Origin: a bacterium
Lineage (GTDB): Bacteria; UBP6; JAFGXH01
Reading direction: 5' to 3'
NCBI GenBank assembly: GCA_027064085.1
Contig: JAMOQH010000189.1
Coordinates: 1-25,596 of the forward strand
Length of the DNA: 25,596 nucleotides
Shown here: positions 1 to 6,177 of the stretch, piece by piece
Layout of the letters: every line of letters begins with the position of its first letter
Numbering within the stretch: the stretch's first letter is position 1
Notes under the pieces: generated by a model
The model's database searches: none
What the model was told of the DNA's origin: nothing
The model's input: only the letters and a program-made list of their open reading frames with translations
Translations under genes and position numbers: made by a program

Positions 1-91
1 AAGCTATTTTTCTATATGCTTTTTTTATTTCTACAGAATTTGCGTCTCTGTGTACACTTAATATTTCATAATAATCTTTTTTCTCGCTCAT
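1..91 (-). CDS. dnaJ: Chaperone DnaJ, N-terminal part (truncated by window edge)
   Basis: Thirty codons are visible from ATG at 91 down to the window edge. The protein begins [11 protein letters not shown] and continues [17 protein letters not shown], the start of a J domain (helices I and II). The HPD motif and the Gly/Phe and zinc-finger regions would lie outside. DnaJ stimulates the ATPase of DnaK and delivers unfolded clients in the cytoplasm. A GAGG ribosome-binding site lies at 96-99, and a good promoter lies upstream on the same strand. Another J-domain protein (CbpA or DjlA type) cannot be excluded from 30 residues, but the [10 protein letters not shown] opening is typical of DnaJ itself. 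Confidence 0.85.
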   Translation of the reverse strand, partial: MSEKKDYYEILSVHRDANSVEIKKAYRKIA

Positions 92-119
92 TTTTCCTCA
101 CAAAGCAAACCCAAATTAG

Positions 120-147
120 AATATAACCATTTTTTTTTAAGTGTCAA
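120..147 (-). promoter_or_regulatory. Sigma70-type promoter of dnaJ
   Basis: On the minus strand a perfect TTGACA (147-142) is followed after 16 bases by TATATT (125-120). The dnaJ start is 29 bases further on. No heat-shock-specific inverted repeat of the CIRCE type was seen between promoter and gene. Confidence 0.6.
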
Positions 148-267
148 TATGTTTTTAAGTACAATTTGATATTTAAATGATAAGAATATATAAATTATTT
201 AAAATACTGATACATTTTTTAAGTGATTATTTTATTGAATTATTACGAGAAAGAGATAATTTATTAC

Positions 268-309
268 TTGACATTTAGAAACTAATCGTTATCAATATTG
301 ATAATGATT
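268..309 (+). promoter_or_regulatory. Promoter with overlapping palindromic operator upstream of the regulator gene
   Basis: TTGACA lies at 268-273. It is followed by a 26-base palindrome at 284-309 whose 16-base core (289-304, TTATCAATATTGATAA) is perfect and whose outer AATC/GATT arms also match. The likely -10 (TATCAA at 290-295, 16-base spacing) lies inside the palindrome, so a bound dimer would block the promoter. The site could be the autoregulatory operator of the winged-helix regulator that starts at 326. Its GATAATGATTAATC end also resembles a Fur box, and the sequence alone cannot separate these options. Confidence 0.55.
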
Positions 310-325
310 AATCACATGGAGCTTT

Positions 326-844
326 ATGAAGAATGATATTTTAGTAAAACCTTTAACCATAAAGATAATAAGAGTTTTAACAAATAATGAGTTGACGATA
401 AAAGAAATATCTAAGTATATTACTGAAATATCGAAACCATCTTTATATAGACATATAAAAAAAATGTATGAAAAAAATATTATAAAAGTAACAAGTGAAA
501 GAATAATTAATGGTATTACAGAGAAAACATATACTTTTGCTATTGAAAATGGAATGTTAACTGAAAAAGAACTTAAAAATATGTCTGAAAGAGAGTATAA
601 GATGTTGTTTACTCAATTTATCTCTTTATTAACTGGTGATTTTGAGGATAATTTTAAAAATTATGATTTAAATTATATAAAATATAATACTTCATTTTCA
701 CAAATGATGTTATATTTATCTAAAGAAGAAGAAAATAAGTTAAATATGGAATTAAAAAAAGTTTTCAACAAGTATGTAAATAATAAAGTTAATAAGAATA
801 GGTATAAAAAGCTTGTCTCTTTTGTTTCTATGCCTAGTGAATAA
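326..844 (+). CDS. Winged-helix transcriptional regulator (ArsR-like, TLYRHI type)
   Basis: 172 aa. Residues about 8-70 form a winged helix: LTIKIIRVL (helix 1), ELTIKEISKYI, then the recognition helix KPSLYRHIKKMYEKNII and a wing with ITEKTYTF. The remaining ~100 residues are helical and lack recognisable ligand residues. GGAG at 317-320 precedes the ATG by 5 bases. The gene opens a three-gene operon (next start 9 bases downstream), and its promoter contains a palindrome, which suggests autoregulation. A full-length paralogue lies at 18826-19347; the two share the helix order, an IINGxxxxxYT segment after the HTH and almost the same length. In related bacteria this type of regulator controls nearby hydrolase genes; this is recalled family knowledge and was not tested here. 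Confidence 0.8.
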   Translation: MKNDILVKPLTIKIIRVLTNNELTIKEISKYITEISKPSLYRHIKKMYEKNIIKVTSERIINGITEKTYTFAIENGMLTEKELKNMSEREYKMLFTQFISLLTGDFEDNFKNYDLNYIKYNTSFSQMMLYLSKEEENKLNMELKKVFNKYVNNKVNKNRYKKLVSFVSMPSE

Positions 845-853
845 GGAGGAATT

Positions 854-1255
854 ATGAGGATTTTTTTATTAATATTATTGATGTCTCTTATGCAAATACA
901 GAGTTTTGCATCTAAAAAGCAGGGCGTTGTTAAAAAAAGTAATAAAGGAGATAAGGTGGACTTTGTTTTGGGTAATTGGTTGGGAAATTTAAAGATTAAT
1001 GAAAAAATTTATAAACAAACTCCTAAAAAGCCTTACCCTTATATTGAAGAAGAGATTACATTCAATAATGCAATAAAAGAAGCTCTTAATAAAGCTGGAA
1101 ATAAAGAATATGAAATCATTACATTTAAAAACTTAAATCATTTATTTCAAACAGCAAAAACGGGTTTACCAAGTGAATATGGTAAATTAGATGAGATTAT
1201 TAATGAAAAAGTGTTGAGTAAAATTATAAATTGGTTAAACAAGGAAATTAAATAG
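854..1255 (+). CDS. Exported remnant of an alpha/beta hydrolase with the catalytic core deleted
   Basis: 133 aa. It starts with a signal peptide (MRIFLLILLMSLMQIQSFAS). A short segment FVLGNWLGNLKIN (about 37-49) looks like the opening of secreted alpha/beta hydrolases that begin GxWxGxL. The last ~60 residues (ALNKAGNKEYEI, NLNHLFQTAKTG, EYGKLDEII, INWLNK) match the C-terminal part of that fold, including the catalytic histidine in LNHLFQ. The family is usually 300-450 aa. The GxSxG nucleophile elbow and the acid residue are missing, and the two ends are joined in frame through about 20 residues. A strong AGGAGG site at 843-848 and an intact frame suggest it is still translated, but hydrolase activity is not expected. 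Family assignment is from memory of motifs. Confidence 0.6.
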   Translation: MRIFLLILLMSLMQIQSFASKKQGVVKKSNKGDKVDFVLGNWLGNLKINEKIYKQTPKKPYPYIEEEITFNNAIKEALNKAGNKEYEIITFKNLNHLFQTAKTGLPSEYGKLDEIINEKVLSKIINWLNKEIK

Positions 1256-1276
1256 TTTATTTACTTAGGAGGTATT

Positions 1277-1615
1277 ATGAACAGAATTATTATTAAAAAT
1301 GATGTTGTTGAAATTGCTATTGACGGAATGGATATTTTATGGGCATTAAAAAAGAGTTTAGTGATTCCTAAAAGCTCTATTATTGATGTTTATATTAAAC
1401 CTCGTGATATGAAATCAGCACCTCTTAGATTTCCTGGCACTTATGTGCCTAAAATAATACTTTCAGGTACATATTATGGTAAAAACAGAAAAGAATTTTG
1501 GAGTAGTCATTTTAAAAATGCTATAGTTTTTGAGTTAGATAATTTTAAATATAGTAGAGTAGTTGTAGATGTTGATAACCCTCAAGAGATTATAGATAAA
1601 TTAAAGAAAGATTAA
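1277..1615 (+). CDS. Small bacterial PH-like domain protein of unknown function
   Basis: 112 aa, cytosolic, with no signal or membrane segment. The pattern IKNDVVEIAIDGMDILWALKK, then IPKSSI, then APLRFPGTYVP, GTYYGKNRKEFW and a closing strand-helix with DVDNPQEIIDKL fits a family of small beta-sandwich proteins with a pleckstrin-like fold known in Firmicutes and Actinobacteria. These are normally annotated as hypothetical proteins or PH-domain proteins. Its role is unknown. AGGAGG at 1267-1272 gives a clear start, 21 bases after the hydrolase remnant, so it belongs to the same operon. The trio of regulator, hydrolase and PH-like protein may have been acquired as a block; this is inference. 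Confidence 0.6.
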   Translation: MNRIIIKNDVVEIAIDGMDILWALKKSLVIPKSSIIDVYIKPRDMKSAPLRFPGTYVPKIILSGTYYGKNRKEFWSSHFKNAIVFELDNFKYSRVVVDVDNPQEIIDKLKKD

Positions 1616-1744
1616 TTTTAATTTTCTCCAAATCGCTACACTAGTCTTATGGGAATAACAGTATATTTATACATTCAAAGTGTTAAAATTTGTAAAAAAA
1701 TAGATAATATTGTATCTTGTTATTAGGCGTTATCGGAGGATGTT

Positions 1745-2410
1745 ATAAAAGCTATATTAGTTATACTATTATTTATGTTTTGTGCTACTTCTTGTAATAA
1801 TAATGAAAAGAATAATTCAAGAATTAAGCAAATGGAGAATAAACTAAAAAAAAGTTATTTAACAATTAATACACTAGAAAAGAATATTAAAAGAAAAGAG
1901 AATAAAATACAATCTATTATGGATGAATTATCTGTCTGTAAACAATCAAAAATAAAATATATTAATGAAAATAGCAATAGTTATAAAGTTATTAATGAAA
2001 ATGATAATGATAATTTAGTAAATAGTAATAATAATACTGTGCTAGTTCCTGATGCTAGATTGCAAAATAAGCCTAATGATAATCATGACAATAATAGTCT
2101 TGAAGAAAAAATGAAATTTATTTATCCTGATGATATTATTGGAGAATGTAAAAAAAGTGATATTCATAGAGTATTTCATAATTTAAGCCCATATTTTAAA
2201 AAATGTTTTAAAAGTAATAATATTAAAAAAGGGATAATAGGCTATTCTTGGATAATAAATGAGTCTGGAGATGTTCTAAAAGTCAATTTAACAAAAAATA
2301 ATATTTTTAATAAAAATTTATCTGGTTGTTTAGAGGCTATTATAAAAAAAGGAAGATATAATTCGCCAAAATCTGGAATTTGTACAGTAACATATATATT
2401 CAAACTATAG
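1745..2410 (+). CDS. Lipoprotein with coiled coil and AgmX/PglI-like C-terminal domain; apparent ATA start
   Basis: The first ATG in frame (1775) would leave only MFCATSC before the cysteine, too short for a signal peptide. Reading upstream in the same frame gives (I)KAILVILLFMFCATSC, a clear lipoprotein signal with Cys17 as the lipidation site. This begins with ATA at 1745, exactly 5 bases after GGAGG (1735-1739). No ATG, GTG or TTG fits that site. The mature protein (221 aa in total) has a Lys/Asn/Glu-rich coiled coil at about 28-75, an Asn/Asp-rich linker, and a C-terminal domain with CFKSNNIKKGIIGYSW, SGDVLKVNL, SGCLEAIIKKGRYNSP and TVTYIFKL. That order matches the AgmX/PglI C-terminal domain of myxobacterial gliding and envelope proteins, a TonB-like fold. 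The 3' neighbour, a FadL-like barrel, starts 7 bases after the stop, so both act in the envelope. Confidence 0.7.
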   Translation: MKAILVILLFMFCATSCNNNEKNNSRIKQMENKLKKSYLTINTLEKNIKRKENKIQSIMDELSVCKQSKIKYINENSNSYKVINENDNDNLVNSNNNTVLVPDARLQNKPNDNHDNNSLEEKMKFIYPDDIIGECKKSDIHRVFHNLSPYFKKCFKSNNIKKGIIGYSWIINESGDVLKVNLTKNNIFNKNLSGCLEAIIKKGRYNSPKSGICTVTYIFKL

Positions 2411-2417
2411 GAGAACA

Positions 2418-3773
2418 GTGAAAAAAAAAGTTATAATTCAAATACTGTTACTGCTAATTTTTTCTGTTTCTATTTATGGAAATACTCTTTTTGAATCCTT
2501 TGGTAGTATTGGTCATGAAAATTCATTAAATTCTAGGGTGGCATTAAATGGAGCAAATGCTTCTTATTTTAATCCCGCTTTGATTCCTTTATTAAAAAAT
2601 AGAACAGATGTATCATTTTTTATATTACATCAAAATTTAGATATAAGTTATAAAAAAAGACCTGATGGCTCTGATATAACAGAAAGAATTTATGATGCAA
2701 AACAAATGGAGCCTAACGGGACAACTAACCCCATTAAATATAAGCCATATCCAACAAACTATTTAAAAAAAAGAGGAAGTTTAAATCCTGACAATACTAT
2801 GGCATATTTAAATATTGGAGTTAGCAAAGAACTAATAAAAGAAAAGTTATTTATGGGGGTAAATGCTTTGATTCCTGCTGGTTCTTTTATGATTATGGAC
2901 CCTTATTTTGTGAATGAAAATGAACAATACTTTTCTAATTCATTGAGATTTCAATTATATGGAGATAGATTACAAAATGGTTCTTTTTCTTTTGCAGGAG
3001 CTTATTATTATAAAAAATTTCTTTCATTTGGTGTTGGTTTAACTATGTCTATAGCTTCAACAGCTGATACACAAATATATGTTGACGATGTTGTTGAGCA
3101 AAAATTAGATAAAATGAGGCCTTATGTTGTTGCTGATACTAACTTTATACCTCATTTAGCTATTTTATTAAAAACATCAAAAAACTTTTTTATAACATCA
3201 ACTTTTCATTTTGAATATAAAAATTCTATAGATATTAAAACCAAAACTATGTTTTTTGATTATGAAAATAAAGATGGTAATAAATTTAATGAACAATCTG
3301 TTGGATTTACATATTATTATGAACCATTAAGGGCTTCACTTGGATTTAACTGGAAAGTTTTACCTGATTTTTTAACAATTATGTCTTCTGTTTTGTATTC
3401 CAAATGGTCAAGTTATACAAGTAGGGTAAACAAAATTCCCACACCTGTTCCTAGCCAAACAGGGCGAACAAACTATGTTGATAATAGTCAAATTGGTTTT
3501 GCATTTTCATGGGGAAAATTATTTGTATTTTCTTTTATGAAATTTAATTTATCTGCAAATTTTCAGTTACATTATTTGATTCCTAGGTCTGTAACAAAGA
3601 ATTTAAATCAGAAATATGCTGTTGTTGATGAATTTCCTGATTCTGTTGATTCTAAAACAGGAGAATACATAGAGGATTCAAGAGGGTTTCAAAGTAATAA
3701 TCCCGGATATCCCGGATTTAGAAGCAGTGGTTTAGTATTAGCAGGCGGATTAAATTTATCATTTGAATTATGA
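2418..3773 (+). CDS. Outer-membrane protein of the OmpP1/FadL/TodX family
   Basis: 451 aa with an N-terminal signal peptide (KKKVIIQILLLLIFSVSIYG). After it, FESFGSIGHENSLNSRVAL and ANASYFNPALIPLL match the plug region of FadL-family barrels, in which Asn-Pro-Ala is typical. The rest alternates strand-like segments rich in aromatic and hydroxyl residues and ends in a strand (LVLAGGLNLSFEL). Such proteins carry hydrophobic substrates such as fatty acids or aromatics across the outer membrane; the substrate here is unknown. The start is GTG at 2418, preceded by AGGAGA. The gene overlaps the first base of nothing upstream (gap 7) and is likely co-transcribed with the lipoprotein. Its last codons form half of a 19-bp inverted repeat with the repeat block that follows. 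Confidence 0.8.
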   Translation: MKKKVIIQILLLLIFSVSIYGNTLFESFGSIGHENSLNSRVALNGANASYFNPALIPLLKNRTDVSFFILHQNLDISYKKRPDGSDITERIYDAKQMEPNGTTNPIKYKPYPTNYLKKRGSLNPDNTMAYLNIGVSKELIKEKLFMGVNALIPAGSFMIMDPYFVNENEQYFSNSLRFQLYGDRLQNGSFSFAGAYYYKKFLSFGVGLTMSIASTADTQIYVDDVVEQKLDKMRPYVVADTNFIPHLAILLKTSKNFFITSTFHFEYKNSIDIKTKTMFFDYENKDGNKFNEQSVGFTYYYEPLRASLGFNWKVLPDFLTIMSSVLYSKWSSYTSRVNKIPTPVPSQTGRTNYVDNSQIGFAFSWGKLFVFSFMKFNLSANFQLHYLIPRSVTKNLNQKYAVVDEFPDSVDSKTGEYIEDSRGFQSNNPGYPGFRSSGLVLAGGLNLSFEL

Positions 3774-3788
3774 TAAATTTAATCCGCC
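3744..3788 (+). terminator. 19-bp perfect inverted repeat spanning the FadL-like stop codon
   Basis: Bases 3744-3762 pair perfectly with 3770-3788 around a 7-base loop. The stop codon (3771-3773) lies at the start of the 3' arm. The stem includes GGCGGATTAAATTTATC. No U-tract follows, so it may protect the 3' end of the mRNA or mark a repeat insertion rather than terminate directly. The 3' arm is the first copy of the sequence that recurs through the block downstream. Confidence 0.6.
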
Positions 3789-4254
3789 CGTAGTGGGGAT
3801 AAGGCGTTGCCTTATCCTATTATAATAGGATAATATGATAGGGCGATAAATTTAATCCGCCCGTAGGGATAAGGCGTTGCCTTATCCTATTATAATATGA
3901 TAATAGGATGATATGATGATATGATGATATGATATGATAATATGATATGATAATATGATAGGATAATATGATAGGGCGATAAATTTAATCCGCCCGTAGT
4001 GGGGATAAGGCGTTGCCTTATCCTATTATAATAGGATAATATGATAGGGCGATAAATTTAATCCGCCCGTAGGGATAAGGCGTTGCCTTATCCTATTATA
4101 ATATGATAATAGGATGATATGATATGATAATATGATATGATGATATGATATGATATGATATGATAATATTATAGGGCGATAAATTTAATCCGCCCATAGT
4201 AGGGATAAGGCGTTGCCTTATCCTATTATAATATGATAATAGGATGATATGATA
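3772..4254. repeat. Five-copy composite palindromic repeat array with (GATAT)n microsatellite
   Basis: Five modules start at 3772, 3845, 3978, 4051 and 4178. Each begins GATAAATTTAATCCGCC, then GTAG(TG)GG, then the hairpin GGATAAGGC-GTT-GCCTTATCC, then TATTATAATA, and ends with a run of ATGATAT/GATGATAT units and GGGC. Short (73 bp) and long (133 and 127 bp) modules alternate, so the block is a tandem of about 206 and 200 bp dimers plus a partial copy. The copies are nearly identical apart from the length of the GATAT run. No open reading frame of interest crosses it. It resembles REP-type palindromic repeats of the GGGCG-...-CGCCCGTA class rather than a CRISPR. Confidence 0.85.
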
Positions 4255-4284
4255 GGGCGAGTCACCGCCTCGCCCGTACGGGAG
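4255..4284 (+). promoter_or_regulatory. GC-rich hairpin that supplies the ribosome-binding site of the next gene
   Basis: GGGCGAG (4255-4261) pairs with CTCGCCC (4269-4275) around a 7-base loop. The following GTACGGGAG contains the Shine-Dalgarno GGGAG (4280-4284), 4 bases before the ATG at 4289. The GGGCG...CGCCCGTA frame is the same as in the repeat modules upstream, so the leader of this lipoprotein gene looks derived from the repeat family. A stem this close to the start could limit translation. Confidence 0.5.
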
Positions 4285-4288
4285 AAAT

Positions 4289-5455
4289 ATGAAATATGTA
4301 ATTTTTATAGCTATGATTTTTATTTATGGCTGCCAGTTTGGTGGGCCAGATCCTAATGATGATAAAGGCGAATGCAGTGATGAATTTCCTATGGGAGTAT
4401 GTGCTCCAGGTAAGCTTTGTCAGGCTGGAAAATGTTTTAAAAAAGATCCTGATTGCTCTAAAGGGTTTCCTAATGGTAAATGTTATGATGATAAAATTTG
4501 TTATATAGGAAAATGTGTAATTGATGCTAATGATTGCTCTATAGAGCACCCAGAAGGAATTTGTCAAGATGATAAAATTTGTATTAATGGCGAATGTAAG
4601 AAAGAAGTTTTTTTGTGTAGTAGTGAGCATTTAGATGGAGTTTGTGGTAGTGGAAAAATTTGTGTAAATGGAAATTGTGTGTTTGAAAGCAATAGATGCT
4701 CTATTAGTAATCCTAATGGAGTTTGTGATAGTGGTTATAGTTGTGTAAATGGAAACTGTAAAGCTGATAGTATTGATTTAGGTAGCTTTTCTAGTTTTAC
4801 AGGTAAATGGGCTCAAAGGCAATTTTTACCTTCTGATAATAAATTTAGTGGAATAACAACAGCAACAAAAACATATAATTATTATATTTTTACCATGACT
4901 CAAAATGATGATAATACCATTACTGCAGTTGGTAAACTATGTGATATTCAAGTTGAAGTTGAAAATCCTATGGGTGGTACAGAATTTAGTGAGGCTTATA
5001 TTAATGCTATGAGGCCAATAAATGTGGTTTATAGCTTTTCAGCTCAAAATAATAAAATTATTGTAAAATATCCAGAAGATATAGGAATAAATGGCGCTAA
5101 TTTAGAAAATGATACAGATGATTTGCCCACAACTTCTGATGATGAGCGAGTTATAGACCAAGATAATGATTCAAATCCAGGAATGACTTTAAATATTTTA
5201 GTAATGGGTAGTAAAGTAGGTTTATATGTTGTTGATAGAGCTAAAAAAACACTTTCAGGAGAAATCTTAGATGATAATTCTTTTGGTGGAACGATAATTT
5301 GGAGTGAGGAGCAATCTGTTATAGGTGCAGATAATGAGGCATTTCATAAGCCTCTTGAAATAACTCCAAGTGAGGGAAGTTTTAAGAATGTAAGAGTTGA
5401 TGATACTTGGGATTGTGAAAGATTAAAAAGTGAAGAGGACCGTTTGTTTGAATAG
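4289..5455 (+). CDS. Lipoprotein with five tandem 27-residue Cys-rich modules
   Basis: 388 aa. Signal peptide MKYVIFIAMIFIYGC with lipidation at Cys15. Residues 29-157 hold five modules in exact 27-residue register (first Cys at 29, 56, 83, 110 and 137), each C-x8-C-x5-C-x4-C with a central (P/L)xGxC and a closing GxC. They resemble the Cys-rich EGF/EB-like modules common in Myxococcota surface proteins. All 20 cysteines are present, consistent with two disulfides per module outside the cytoplasm. Residues ~165-388 form a beta-rich domain that was not recognised, with an Asp-rich insertion near 270-290. The function is unknown; binding or adhesion is a guess. The gene stands alone between the repeat block and a terminator, so expression from within the repeat block is implied. 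Confidence 0.75.
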   Translation: MKYVIFIAMIFIYGCQFGGPDPNDDKGECSDEFPMGVCAPGKLCQAGKCFKKDPDCSKGFPNGKCYDDKICYIGKCVIDANDCSIEHPEGICQDDKICINGECKKEVFLCSSEHLDGVCGSGKICVNGNCVFESNRCSISNPNGVCDSGYSCVNGNCKADSIDLGSFSSFTGKWAQRQFLPSDNKFSGITTATKTYNYYIFTMTQNDDNTITAVGKLCDIQVEVENPMGGTEFSEAYINAMRPINVVYSFSAQNNKIIVKYPEDIGINGANLENDTDDLPTTSDDERVIDQDNDSNPGMTLNILVMGSKVGLYVVDRAKKTLSGEILDDNSFGGTIIWSEEQSVIGADNEAFHKPLEITPSEGSFKNVRVDDTWDCERLKSEEDRLFE

Positions 5456-5458
5456 TAG

Positions 5459-5515
5459 CCGTGTAAAACACTGTTTAAATTTTTCTAATAAAATTTAGAA
5501 CATTGTTTTACACGG
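5459..5515. repeat. Long inverted repeat built from two facing GTTTTACACGG arms
   Basis: CCGTGTAAAACA (5459-5470) pairs perfectly with TGTTTTACACGG (5504-5515). The pairing continues inward with one mismatch and one bulge through TGTT/AACA and TAAATTTT/AAAATTTA, about 24 bp in total. The GTTTTACACGG arm is the same as the 3' arm of the dispersed element at 24809, so this copy looks like an inverted duplication of half that element. It starts 3 bases after the upstream stop codon. Confidence 0.75.
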
Positions 5516-5523
5516 TAAAAAGT

Positions 5524-5545
5524 AAAAGCATAGCTTTTCTTTTTT
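5524..5545 (+). terminator. Rho-independent terminator after the Cys-rich lipoprotein
   Basis: AAAAGC (5524-5529) pairs with GCTTTT (5533-5538) around ATA and is followed by CTTTTTT. The stem is short but adjacent to the long inverted repeat at 5459-5515. Together they separate the lipoprotein gene from the AmmeMemoRadiSam operon. Confidence 0.6.
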
Positions 5546-5596
5546 AATTATAATGTTGAATAAATAAGTTTTATTGTTCTCTAATGGAGGTAACAA

Positions 5597-6148
5597 GTGG
5601 AGAGTATAAATAAAATATTAATAGAAATAGCAAAAAAATCTATTTTAGATACTTTAAATAAAGATATTAAGCTAAATAGAGATGATTACTTAAAAAAATA
5701 TCCAGAATTACAAGAAAAAAGAGCTTCTTTTGTAACTTTAAATAAAAATAATAAATTAAGGGGGTGTATAGGCTCTTTAACTCCACATCAAGCATTAATT
5801 GATGATATTATACACAACGCAAAAGCTGCCGCATTTGAAGATCCTAGGTTTAAAGCTGTTGGTTATAATGAATTTCAAAATATTGATATAGAAATTTCAC
5901 TTTTAACTTATCCTAAAAAACTAGAATATATAGATATCGATGATTTAAAATCAAAAATTAGACCATATATTGATGGTGTAATATTAAAACATTCAATTTA
6001 TAGAGCTACTTTTTTACCTCAAGTATGGGAACAATTGCCTACATTTGAACTTTTTTTTAAGTATTTATGTGAAAAATCAGGAATGAATGCGGATTGTTTA
6101 AAAAATCATCCGAATATAGAAGTATATCAGGTAGAGAAAATTATCTGA
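5597..6148 (+). CDS. amrA: AmmeMemoRadiSam system protein A (AMMECR1 domain)
   Basis: 183 aa, cytosolic, one AMMECR1 domain. The family signature LRGCIGS is at about 54-60, followed by HNAKAAAFEDPRF and IEISLLTYPKKL, then a C-terminal VWEQLPTFELFFKYLCEKSGM. The domain is conserved from archaea to humans and its biochemical activity is not established. The start is GTG at 5597, with GGAGG at 5586-5590 and 6-base spacing. In many bacteria the A protein is encoded beside, or fused to, the MEMO-like protein B and a radical SAM enzyme. Here the three are separate consecutive genes, with a 29-base gap to the radical SAM gene. Confidence 0.9.
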   Translation: MESINKILIEIAKKSILDTLNKDIKLNRDDYLKKYPELQEKRASFVTLNKNNKLRGCIGSLTPHQALIDDIIHNAKAAAFEDPRFKAVGYNEFQNIDIEISLLTYPKKLEYIDIDDLKSKIRPYIDGVILKHSIYRATFLPQVWEQLPTFELFFKYLCEKSGMNADCLKNHPNIEVYQVEKII

Positions 6149-6177
6149 TTATTTTTAATAACTCATTTTGGTAAAAT

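Noticed and set aside
1745-1747. Alternative genetic code in which ATA is a normal start or Met
   Set aside because: ATA occurs very often inside genes at conserved Ile positions, and most genes here start with ATG, GTG or TTG, so the case is a single exception.
3772-4254. CRISPR array
   Set aside because: The repeats are 73-133 bp modules with low-complexity GATAT runs between palindromes. There are no uniform spacers and no cas genes.
4262-4630. Minus-strand frame opposite the Cys-rich lipoprotein
   Set aside because: It covers the signal peptide and the first Cys modules, whose register and lipobox strongly support the plus-strand gene.
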